Below, piece after piece: positions 6,836-13,045 of a stretch of DNA of 15,204 nucleotides. Positions within the stretch are counted from its first letter, which is position 1; each line of letters opens with the position of its first letter. This DNA is from Apopatocola sp963618015. GTDB taxonomy: Bacteria > Bacillota > Clostridia > Oscillospirales > Oscillospiraceae. The stretch spans positions 1 through 15,204 of the forward strand of contig CAVEQS010000053.1 in assembly GCA_963618015.1 (NCBI GenBank). Reading direction: 5' to 3'. Under the pieces are notes generated by a model, which was not told the origin of the DNA, did not search any database, and worked only from the letters and a program-made list of their open reading frames with translations. A program made the translations under genes and the position numbers.

Positions 6836-8124
6836 AGCGCGGTACCAACAAGCATTTCGCCGCGCACGCCGGTGATTTTCACTTTTCTCACAACGCCGTG
6901 CGGCACATCGCCCGGCACGGCGACCTCCGTATAGTTCTCGGCGTGGCCGCGGCTTTCGCCGCCGGACTCCGTTTCAAAAATGACTTCGAGCGTTTTGCCG
7001 ACGCAGGACGTGAGATATTCCCTTTGCATCCGCTCCGCAATGCGTGCGGCTCTTGCGGCGCGCGCGGCCTTTTCGCTCTTTGCAACCTGACCGGGCATAT
7101 CCGCCGCCTTCGTACCGGGTCGGATCGAATACGGGAACACGTGCATCTGTGCAAAGGCGCATTTTTCAATGAAGGCGAGCGTCTGCGAAAGCTCCTCCTC
7201 CGTCTCGCCGGGAAAGCCGGTAATGAGATCGGTCGTGATCGCGCAATCCGGGAACGCCGCGCGCAGCCGCTCCGTGACGGCAAAGAACTCCGCCGTCGTA
7301 TACTTCCGGCGCATGCGCGCGAGCGTCGCGTCGCACCCGGACTGCATGGAGAGGTGGAAGTGCGGGCAGACATTGAGCTTTGCAAGGCGCGCAACGAATT
7401 CGTCTGTCACGACCGTCGGCTCGAGCGAACCGAGGTGGATGCGTGCCTCCGGCGCGCCCGCGGCAACGGCCTCCAGCGCATCGATGAGCGTTTTGCCGTT
7501 TTTGAGATCTTTGCCCCACGAGGCGATCTCAATGCCGGTGACGACGATCTCTTTATAGCCCTGCGCGGCGAGCGCCGCGGCCTCGGCCGCGCACCGATCC
7601 TCCGGCAGGGAGAGCACGCGCCCGCGGGCGTAGGGAATGATGCAGTAGGTGCAGAAATTGTCGCACCCGTCCTGGATCTTGAGATACGCGCGCGCATGCC
7701 CGGCGTAGGCCCCGGCGGGCAGCTCCTCAAAGCCGGCGCGCCGGAAGGGATCGTCGAGCTTTGTTACGCTCCCCCCTGCCCCACGCTCCGCCGCCGCGGT
7801 CTCCACAGCGCGGACAAAGCCCTGTCGGTCGCCCGTGCCGAAGAGGACGTCCGCGCCGAGCGCGGCAGCCTCGGCGGCGTCCACCTGGCTCCAGCAGCCG
7901 CAGAGTGCCGTGAGCGCGTTGGGGTTTTCGCGCTGGAGACGGCGCACAGTCTGGCGCGCCTTGCGCGCGCCCTCCGCCGTGACGGCGCAGGTGTTGACGA
8001 TCACGGCATCCGCGCTCTCGCCTTTGGCGCACGGCGTGTGGCCGTGGCTCTGGAGCAGCTGCTCCATCGCCTCGGATTCGTACTGGTTGACCTTGCAGCC
8101 GAGAGTGGCTATAATGTACTTCAT
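6832..8124 (-). CDS. mtaB: tRNA (t6A37) methylthiotransferase
   Basis: A radical-SAM Fe-S enzyme of the MiaB/MtaB/RimO family that turns t6A into ms2t6A at position 37 of ANN-decoding tRNAs. The 430-residue protein has the N-terminal cluster cysteines C10 (ATLGCKVNQYES), C46 (VNTCAVT) and C77 (ALCGCWSQ), the radical-SAM triad C154, C158 and C161 in DGCDNFCTYCIIPYARGR, and a C-terminal TRAM-like domain after residue about 370. The GCKVNQ start pattern points to MtaB rather than MiaB or RimO. The ATG at 8124 follows GAGGAG nine bases upstream. The reading frame stays open further upstream, antisense to the desulfurase gene, but that extension has no family sequence. It is divergent from a cysteine desulfurase, a plausible sulfur supplier. 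Its own promoter must lie within the desulfurase coding region and was not identified. Confidence 0.95.
   Translation of the reverse strand: MKYIIATLGCKVNQYESEAMEQLLQSHGHTPCAKGESADAVIVNTCAVTAEGARKARQTVRRLQRENPNALTALCGCWSQVDAAEAAALGADVLFGTGDRQGFVRAVETAAAERGAGGSVTKLDDPFRRAGFEELPAGAYAGHARAYLKIQDGCDNFCTYCIIPYARGRVLSLPEDRCAAEAAALAAQGYKEIVVTGIEIASWGKDLKNGKTLIDALEAVAAGAPEARIHLGSLEPTVVTDEFVARLAKLNVCPHFHLSMQSGCDATLARMRRKYTTAEFFAVTERLRAAFPDCAITTDLITGFPGETEEELSQTLAFIEKCAFAQMHVFPYSIRPGTKAADMPGQVAKSEKAARAARAARIAERMQREYLTSCVGKTLEVIFETESGGESRGHAENYTEVAVPGDVPHGVVRKVKITGVRGEMLVGTAL
8087..8115 (+). promoter_or_regulatory. Promoter of the cysteine desulfurase gene, inside mtaB
   Basis: TTGACC (8087-8092) and an exact TATAAT (8110-8115) are separated by 17 bases on the plus strand, about 40 bases before the desulfurase start codon. 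The boxes fall within the first dozen codons of the divergent mtaB gene, so the regulatory DNA doubles as coding DNA. Confidence 0.82.
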
Positions 8125-8154
8125 AGAAAGATGCTCCTCAAAGGATGTATGGAT

Positions 8155-9288
8155 ATGGAAATTTATCTTGATAACGCCGCCACGACCCGCGTATGCCCGG
8201 AGGCGGCGGACGCAGCGTATAAGGTAATGACGGAAATTTACGGCAACCCCGGCTCGACACACCGTCTGGGTCGCGAAGCGCGCGCCGTGCTCGATGATTC
8301 CCGAAAAAAGGTCGCCGCAGCACTTGGGTGCACGGCAAAGGAAGTGTACTTCACCTCCGGCGGCACGGAGAGCGATAACTGGGCCATTCTGGAGGGCGCG
8401 TACCTCCAGCGGCGTGTCGGAAAACACATCATCTCCTCCGCCGTGGAGCACGACGCCGTGCGAAAGCCTCTCGAAAAGCTCGCGCGCGAGGGCTATGAGA
8501 TAACGCTCCTCTCCCCCGACAGCACCGGTGCGATCGGCGTGGACGCGGTGCGCGAGGCGCTTCGCGAGGATACGGCGCTCGTGACGCTCATGATGGTGAA
8601 TAACGAAACCGGCGCTGTAACAGACATTGCAGGCATCGCCCGAATGCTTCGCGCGGCGAAGTCCAGAGCGCTTCTTCACACCGACGCGGTGCAGGGCTTC
8701 ATGAAAGAGCCGTTTTCCGCCAAAACGCTTGGCGCGGACATGATATCCGTGAGCGGCCACAAAGTCCACGCCCCCAAGGGCATCGGCGCGCTGTACGTCC
8801 GGCAGGGGCTGAAGCTCCCGGCGCATATTCTCGGCGGCGGGCAGGAGGAAGGAATGCGCTCCGGCACCGAGCCGATGCCGCAGATCGCCGCCTTCGGCGA
8901 GGCGGTGCGCATCGCGAAGGCCGAAATGCCGGCGGCAAACGCGCGGATGGAGGCGCTGCGCGCAAAGTGCGTGCAGACGCTCACCGACACCGTACCCGGC
9001 ATTGTATTCCTCGGCGGCGGCAGCGCGCACATTCTCTCGCTCTCCCTGCCCGGCTACCGGAGCGAGGTCTTGATGAACTATCTCGAAGCGAAGGGCATTT
9101 ACGTTTCCAAGAGCAGCGCGTGCAAGCGCGGCAAGCGCAGCCACGTGCTCGAAGCCATCGGCGCGCCGGACAAGGTGATCGACGGGGCGCTGCGCGTTTC
9201 GTTCTCGCGCTTTACGACCGAGACGGAGTGCGCCGCCTTCTGCGAAGCGCTCGCCGCCGCGCAGCGGGAGCTGTACGCAGCGCTCTGA
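8155..9288 (+). CDS. Cysteine desulfurase, NifS/IscS family
   Basis: A PLP enzyme that removes sulfur from cysteine as an enzyme-bound persulfide, giving alanine, for Fe-S clusters and tRNA thiolation. The 377-residue protein begins with the family signature IYLDNAATT (3-11), has SGGTESDN (68-75), the VNNETGA motif (148-154), the PLP lysine K203 in SVSGHKVHAPKGIGALY, GGGQE at 227-231, and the catalytic cysteine C323 in KSSACKRGKRSHVL. That active loop is lysine/arginine-rich rather than the more familiar SACSSG. The ATG at 8155 is chosen because AAAGGA (8140-8145) is nine bases upstream; an ATG at 8149 is only three bases away. It is divergent from mtaB and followed 77 bp later by an ASCH-GNAT gene. 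No IscU or ThiI gene is adjacent, so the sulfur acceptor is unclear. Confidence 0.95.
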   Translation: MEIYLDNAATTRVCPEAADAAYKVMTEIYGNPGSTHRLGREARAVLDDSRKKVAAALGCTAKEVYFTSGGTESDNWAILEGAYLQRRVGKHIISSAVEHDAVRKPLEKLAREGYEITLLSPDSTGAIGVDAVREALREDTALVTLMMVNNETGAVTDIAGIARMLRAAKSRALLHTDAVQGFMKEPFSAKTLGADMISVSGHKVHAPKGIGALYVRQGLKLPAHILGGGQEEGMRSGTEPMPQIAAFGEAVRIAKAEMPAANARMEALRAKCVQTLTDTVPGIVFLGGGSAHILSLSLPGYRSEVLMNYLEAKGIYVSKSSACKRGKRSHVLEAIGAPDKVIDGALRVSFSRFTTETECAAFCEALAAAQRELYAAL

Positions 9289-9365
9289 TCCCAATTTTTT
9301 ATTCTACTCACGTACCGCCGAAGCGTCAAGCCCGGCGGTGCGGCGCCTTTTAAGGAGGATAGCGT

Positions 9366-10271
9366 ATGACCGAAAAGGAATTGTGGGCGGCCTTCTGCCG
9401 CGCATCGGGTACGGACGCAGCGACGCCCTATCAGGCGTGGACGTTCGGCGGCGCGCCGGACCGGCTCGCCGCGCTGGTCGCTCTGGGCGTCAAGACCGCG
9501 ACCGCCTCCGGCTACGAGCTCTACGCGCTCGACCCTTCGGAGCCGATGCCGCAGCCCGGCGATCTGAGCGTCATTCTCGACAGCCGGGAAACCGCCGTAT
9601 GTGTGATACGCACCGAGCGTATACGCGTTCTGCCGTTTTGCAGCGTGGACGCCGGGCAGGCATATAGGGAGGGCGAGGGCGACCGGTCGCTCGCCTGCTG
9701 GCGGCAGGTCCATGACGATCTTTTCCGCACGGAATACGAAAGCTGCGGCGCGGTCTTCACCAGGGACTCTCTCATTCTCTGCGAGGAGTTTTCTCTTCTG
9801 TACAGCCTTTACGCTGTGGGGGCGCTCACCGATGCCGAGGCCCGCGAGGCCGTGGGCTGGCACTACGGCGGGGAGTACGCCGTTTATAATTTTCCGTCCT
9901 GGGACGAATGCGCCGCGCGCGGCTGGTCCATCACCGACGCGGCAAAGCGCGAAAACGCCTATTTTGGCGTGAAATGCGCCGGGGAGCTTCTCGGCTTTTT
10001 CCACATCATGGATCGTCCCGGCCACGCGGAGCTCGGCGTCGGCATGAAGCCGGAGCTCTGCGGGCAGGGGCATGGGCGCATGCTCATGGCGCTCGCGCTC
10101 GCAAAGATTCTCGAAACGCGCGGCCGCACGACGGTGCAGCTCAGCGTGCGCACGTTCAATACCCGCGCCGTCCGCTGCTACGAGCGCGCCGGGTTCACGA
10201 TCACCGATACGCGCTATGAAGCTCTCGGCACCGCGCCGGGCGAGATGCACATCATGCAGACCACGGTCTGA
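9366..10271 (+). CDS. ASCH domain - GNAT acetyltransferase fusion protein
   Basis: The 301-residue protein has two parts. Residues 1 to about 145 are an ASCH domain: WTFGGAPDRLAALVALGVKTAT, then PQPGDLSVILD, CVIRTERIRVLPF and the EGEGDRSLACWRQVHDDLF stretch typical of the family, which is related to PUA-like RNA-binding domains. Residues about 150-301 are a GNAT fold: FGVKCAGELLGFFHI, ELGVGMKPELCGQGHGRMLM with the acetyl-CoA loop QGHGR, and NTRAVRCYERAGF. No membrane segment or signal peptide is visible. The ATG at 9366 follows a perfect AAGGAGG. The target of acetylation is unknown; the ASCH half could suggest RNA or nucleoside association. It probably shares transcripts with the desulfurase, though a 7-bp ACCGCCG/CGGCGGT stem (about 9315-9340) lies between them. 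Confidence 0.88.
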   Translation: MTEKELWAAFCRASGTDAATPYQAWTFGGAPDRLAALVALGVKTATASGYELYALDPSEPMPQPGDLSVILDSRETAVCVIRTERIRVLPFCSVDAGQAYREGEGDRSLACWRQVHDDLFRTEYESCGAVFTRDSLILCEEFSLLYSLYAVGALTDAEAREAVGWHYGGEYAVYNFPSWDECAARGWSITDAAKRENAYFGVKCAGELLGFFHIMDRPGHAELGVGMKPELCGQGHGRMLMALALAKILETRGRTTVQLSVRTFNTRAVRCYERAGFTITDTRYEALGTAPGEMHIMQTTV

Positions 10272-10312
10272 CCGTTTTCCCGCGGGGATTCCCTCTCCGC
10301 AGCCTGCCGCGA

Positions 10313-11212
10313 TCAGCCGTTGGATACGGTTTGATATTTTTCTTCCATTTCCTTCGTATGTGCACGAAGAAGTTCCAGCGCCCGCGCCTGGATACGGGAG
10401 ATATCCGTTGAGTCCGTGTTTGCAAACTCGCGTTTGAGGCGTGCAGAGGCGACCGCGTGACTGTCATTGGCTTTGCTTTCATCCGCTTCCGACAAGAACT
10501 TTTGCAGCAATCCCAAATCGCCGGAGTAATGGAGCTCCACAAGCTTTGCCCGGTATTCGAGCTCCGCGGGGGTGATTTCCGGGAACTTTTGCATATCTGC
10601 GGCATGCTGTGCCTCGTGCTTCAAAAGAGAAACAAGAAACCGCTCGCTTGCAAAATCATACGCCTGCTCGATGCAGTTGATCGTCCCGTCGGGCGAGGCC
10701 CAGCCGCCTGTGCCGTACCGGCCGAAGGTCAGATAGTCCATCCAGCTTCGGAATACAAAGCCCTTGAGAATGTTGACGGTATATTCCGCCGCTCCGCCCG
10801 GCAGCTCGACGCGGTAAACGGTCGGGACCGTATCCCGCCAGATATAGGGGCCGTAATATCCCTGCGTTTTCCCGAAAAGGGCATGATAACCGTTCTCTTC
10901 AAACACCGACTGAAGCCGCTCCGCCAGATGTGCTTCGTCCGCATCCGGCATATCCAGAAGTTCTTTCAGCCCCGTCCGCAGCCGGTCTGCGGCCTCCGCC
11001 TCCGGCAGGCCGCAATAAAAGGTATCCCGGAAATATATCTGATACAGACGCAGGATGTCGTTGAGCCTGTCCGGTATTTCGTATGTGCGGTACTCACAGT
11101 CTTCAAAAATCGCAGCATACACCGGAAGAATATCTTTAAACTCCTCATGCTCGCGCATATAGGCGATAGCGCCTTTTATATCTCCCTTCAGAAAAAACTG
11201 ACGGATCTCCAT
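10313..11212 (-). CDS. Unknown protein with HEAQH metallopeptidase-like motif
   Basis: I do not recognise a named family. The 299-residue protein has no signal peptide or clear membrane segment. Residues 195-226 read SLLKHEAQHAADMQ followed by KFPEITPAELEYRAKLVE, that is, an HExxH zinc-binding motif at 199-203 with conserved-looking acidic residues at 217, 219 and 226 that could supply a third ligand, as in gluzincin peptidases. The region before it is rich in aromatic residues (GYYGPYIWRDTVPTVYRVELP, about 118-137). The C-terminal 60 residues are charged and helical. The ATG at 11212 follows GAGGAG about nine bases upstream; the frame stays open further upstream through non-coding repeat DNA, which argues for this start. 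It is convergent with the ASCH-GNAT gene (41 bp between stops) and monocistronic. Peptidase activity is inferred from the motif alone. Confidence 0.75.
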   Translation of the reverse strand: MEIRQFFLKGDIKGAIAYMREHEEFKDILPVYAAIFEDCEYRTYEIPDRLNDILRLYQIYFRDTFYCGLPEAEAADRLRTGLKELLDMPDADEAHLAERLQSVFEENGYHALFGKTQGYYGPYIWRDTVPTVYRVELPGGAAEYTVNILKGFVFRSWMDYLTFGRYGTGGWASPDGTINCIEQAYDFASERFLVSLLKHEAQHAADMQKFPEITPAELEYRAKLVELHYSGDLGLLQKFLSEADESKANDSHAVASARLKREFANTDSTDISRIQARALELLRAHTKEMEEKYQTVSNG

Positions 11213-11244
11213 ATCGGCTCTCTCCTCTGCAAAAAATGCTTTAC

Positions 11245-11268
11245 CCGGCCATGGTATCACATAGCCGG
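11245..11268 (-). promoter_or_regulatory. Imperfect inverted repeat upstream of the HEAQH protein gene
   Basis: CCGGCCAT (11245-11252) and ATAGCCGG (11261-11268) form an 8-bp inverted repeat with one mismatch around an 8-bp spacer, about 35-55 bases upstream of the start codon. The position suits an operator. No convincing SigA promoter boxes were found beside it. Confidence 0.3.
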
Positions 11269-11307
11269 AAAGAACACAAGAACGGCTGCAAGGAGCCCTT
11301 CCCCCTG

Positions 11308-11611
11308 CTGCCCGAAGCGTGAGCGCTTGCGTCGATTGACAAGGGCACACGCGGTTCTGCCGGGCGGAAATGCCCTTATACTGCGTCAAAGCCCTTGAGA
11401 ATACACAAAGTATTCTCTGCGGACTTTTCCTTGTCTGCGAGCATTTCTGCTCCGGCAGAACTGCTTCGCATCGGACAGCCTTGGATTTTCGAGGGATTTT
11501 TGTTCTTTTGGACGCAGGCGGGCTGGCGCCCGCCAAGGAGAAAAGAGCAAAAAGCACCGAAAAGATTGGCTGTCCGACGTGCGTGCCCTTGTTAATCGAC
11601 GCTTTGGGCAG
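11308..11611. repeat. Nested palindromic non-coding element, MITE-like or structured RNA
   Basis: This stretch is closed by imperfect terminal inverted repeats. Left: CTGCCCGAAGCG (11308-11319) and GTCGATTGACAAGGGCA (11331-11347). Right: TGCCCTTGTTAATCGAC (11584-11600) and CGCTTTGGGCAG (11600-11611). The left arm carries a 12-base insertion. Inside are a GAGAATAC/GTATTCTC stem (about 11397-11417), a TTCTGC/GCAGAA stem with outer GCGAGCA/TGCTTCGC pairing (about 11439-11469), and a long hairpin closed by TCGGACAGCC (11471-11480) and GGCTGTCCGA (11568-11577), centred on GGCGGGC/GCCCGCC (11517-11523/11528-11534) with T-rich and A-rich arms. Open frames across it have no ribosome binding site or family resemblance. 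It could be a non-autonomous mobile element or a multi-branched RNA; the sequence alone does not decide. Confidence 0.75.
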
Positions 11612-11822
11612 TTATTTTATAATTGTGCATAAAATTAACAAAAAGTAACGTTATGTAACCCATAATGTGAATATCTGGCGGACGGACAGGCAGTATTCAC
11701 TGTGGAAAACTCTGTGGGAAATGTTCAAAACTCTTTTATTTCCTGTTATTTCCCGGCGCGGGACAAAAATGAATATTCAAAGTCTATTCATAATAGGATG
11801 GGAGGAGAAGGGAGGCGCGTCC
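11612..11822 (+). other. AT-rich leader upstream of the D-Ala carboxypeptidase gene
   Basis: About 210 bases without a supported gene. It is much more AT-rich than the rest of the window and holds TATAAT (11616-11621) and CATAAT (about 11661-11666) hexamers without well-placed -35 partners. It also has the palindrome TAACGTTA (about 11646-11653) and two tandem DnaA-box-like words, TGTGGAAAA (11701-11709) and TGTGGGAAA (11713-11721). A 7-bp GGGAAAT/ATTTCCC stem (about 11717-11753) is possible. The promoter of the downstream gene probably lies here, perhaps for an alternative sigma factor, but I could not assign it. Confidence 0.4.
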
Positions 11823-12971
11823 ATGCGCAGGTTCATTTGCGCGGCTCTGGCCGCTCTTTACCTCACGATACCGGCTCTCGCCGTAGAGCCGCTGCCGGAG
11901 GAGAGCTTCTCGCTTTCCTGCACGGCGGCGGTGCTGATGGAGCGGCAGACCGGCACGGTACTCTATGAGAAGGAATCCCACCGGCATCTCTCCCCAGCTA
12001 GCGTGACGAAGGTGATGACGCTGCTGCTCGTGGCGGAGGCGGTAGAGAGCGGCGCGATCTCGCCGGACGATCCCGTAACGGCGAGCCGCCGCGCAGCCTC
12101 GATGGGCGGCAGCCAGATCTGGCTCGAGGAGGGCGAGGTAATGACCGTGGCGGAGATGACCAAGTGCGTGGCGGTCGTCTCGGCAAACGACTGCGCCGTG
12201 GCGCTCGCAGAGGCGCTCTGCGGCTCGGAGGAGGCGTTCGTTGCGCGCATGAACCGCCGCGCGGAGGAGCTGGGGCTCACTGACACGCACTTCACGAACT
12301 GCACCGGCCTTTTTGAGGACGCGGAGCACTACACCTGCGCCTACGACATCGCGGTCATGTCGCGCGAGCTATTACAGCACGAGTTCGTCCGGCAGTACAC
12401 GACGATCTGGCAGGACACGATCCGCTCCGGCGAGTTCGGCCTTACGAACACGAATAAGCTCGTGCGGCATTATAATGGCTGCACGGGGCTCAAAACGGGC
12501 TTCACGTCCACGGCGATGTATTGTCTCGCCGCCTCCGCCGAGCGCGGCGGCGTGGAGTACATTGCGGTCATCCTCCACGGCGAAACGAGCCAGCTCCGCT
12601 TTGACGCGGCAAGAACGCTTTTAGACTACGCCTTTGCCAACTATGCGCTCGTCATGCCGGAGACCGGCGCGCCCGATGTGCCGGTCTCGCTCGGCAAGGC
12701 GGAGTCCGTGCGCGCGGTGTGCGAGAGCGCCGGGACGGTGCTCATTGAAAAGGCGCGGCAGAAGGAGCTCGCCGCCGTATATGAGCTGCCGGAGAAGGTC
12801 GATGCGCCCGTCGCCGCCGGGCAGATGCTCGGAACGCTTCGGTACGTTGCCGGCGGCGAGACGGTCGCGAGCGTCCCGATCTGCGCGGCGGAGAGTGTGG
12901 AGCGCGTCGGCGTCGGGGAGCTGTGGGTGCGGCTCGCCGCGGCGCTCTGCGGACGAACAAATGTGGAATAG
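11823..12971 (+). CDS. D-alanyl-D-alanine carboxypeptidase, DacF/PBP5 type
   Basis: A low-molecular-mass penicillin-binding protein that trims the terminal D-alanine from peptidoglycan stem peptides outside the membrane. The 382-residue precursor has a signal peptide (MRRFICAALAALYLTIPALA, cut probably after residue 20). All three serine-acyltransferase motifs are present: S60-V-T-K63, S120-A-N122 and K224-T-G226. A PBP5 C-terminal domain follows from about residue 280, ending in a helix (VGVGELWVRLAAAL) that may associate with the membrane. The ATG at 11823 has GGAGG seven bases upstream; in-frame codons before it contain no recognisable sequence. DacF proteins in spore formers act in the forespore or mother cell, but a sporulation role here is not shown. 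It is followed by pgi, which has its own promoter. Confidence 0.93.
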   Translation: MRRFICAALAALYLTIPALAVEPLPEESFSLSCTAAVLMERQTGTVLYEKESHRHLSPASVTKVMTLLLVAEAVESGAISPDDPVTASRRAASMGGSQIWLEEGEVMTVAEMTKCVAVVSANDCAVALAEALCGSEEAFVARMNRRAEELGLTDTHFTNCTGLFEDAEHYTCAYDIAVMSRELLQHEFVRQYTTIWQDTIRSGEFGLTNTNKLVRHYNGCTGLKTGFTSTAMYCLAASAERGGVEYIAVILHGETSQLRFDAARTLLDYAFANYALVMPETGAPDVPVSLGKAESVRAVCESAGTVLIEKARQKELAAVYELPEKVDAPVAAGQMLGTLRYVAGGETVASVPICAAESVERVGVGELWVRLAAALCGRTNVE

Positions 12972-12977
12972 TTCATC

Positions 12978-13006
12978 TTGCAAGTAAGCGCCGGAGAGTG
13001 TACAAT
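12978..13006 (+). promoter_or_regulatory. Promoter of pgi
   Basis: TTGCAA (12978-12983) and TACAAT (13001-13006) are separated by 17 bases, beginning 7 bases after the carboxypeptidase stop codon and about 40 bases before the pgi start. Both boxes are one mismatch from consensus or better than average, giving a convincing SigA-type promoter. Confidence 0.8.
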
Positions 13007-13045
13007 GTCGCCAAAGAGAGAAATTAACCGCAGGGAGGTATACCA

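Noticed and set aside
6898..8154. In-frame upstream extension of the cysteine desulfurase
   Set aside because: The frame is open antisense to mtaB but lacks any family sequence; the protein start IYLDNAATT, the ribosome site at 8140-8145 and the promoter at 8087-8115 set the true start at 8155.
8125..9294. In-frame upstream extension of mtaB on the minus strand
   Set aside because: It is antisense to the desulfurase. MtaB proteins begin at the GCKVNQ segment, and GAGGAG lies just before the ATG at 8124.
9300..9350. Terminator between the desulfurase and ASCH-GNAT genes
   Set aside because: The ACCGCCG/CGGCGGT stem has a 12-base loop and no adjoining T-tract, so it is listed only as context.
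11370..11648. Plus-strand open frames across the structured element
   Set aside because: No ribosome binding site and no recognisable protein; the sequence is dominated by inverted repeats.
11667..11822. N-terminal extension of the D-Ala carboxypeptidase
   Set aside because: The signal peptide and GGAGG site fit the ATG at 11823; the upstream codons translate to no conserved sequence.
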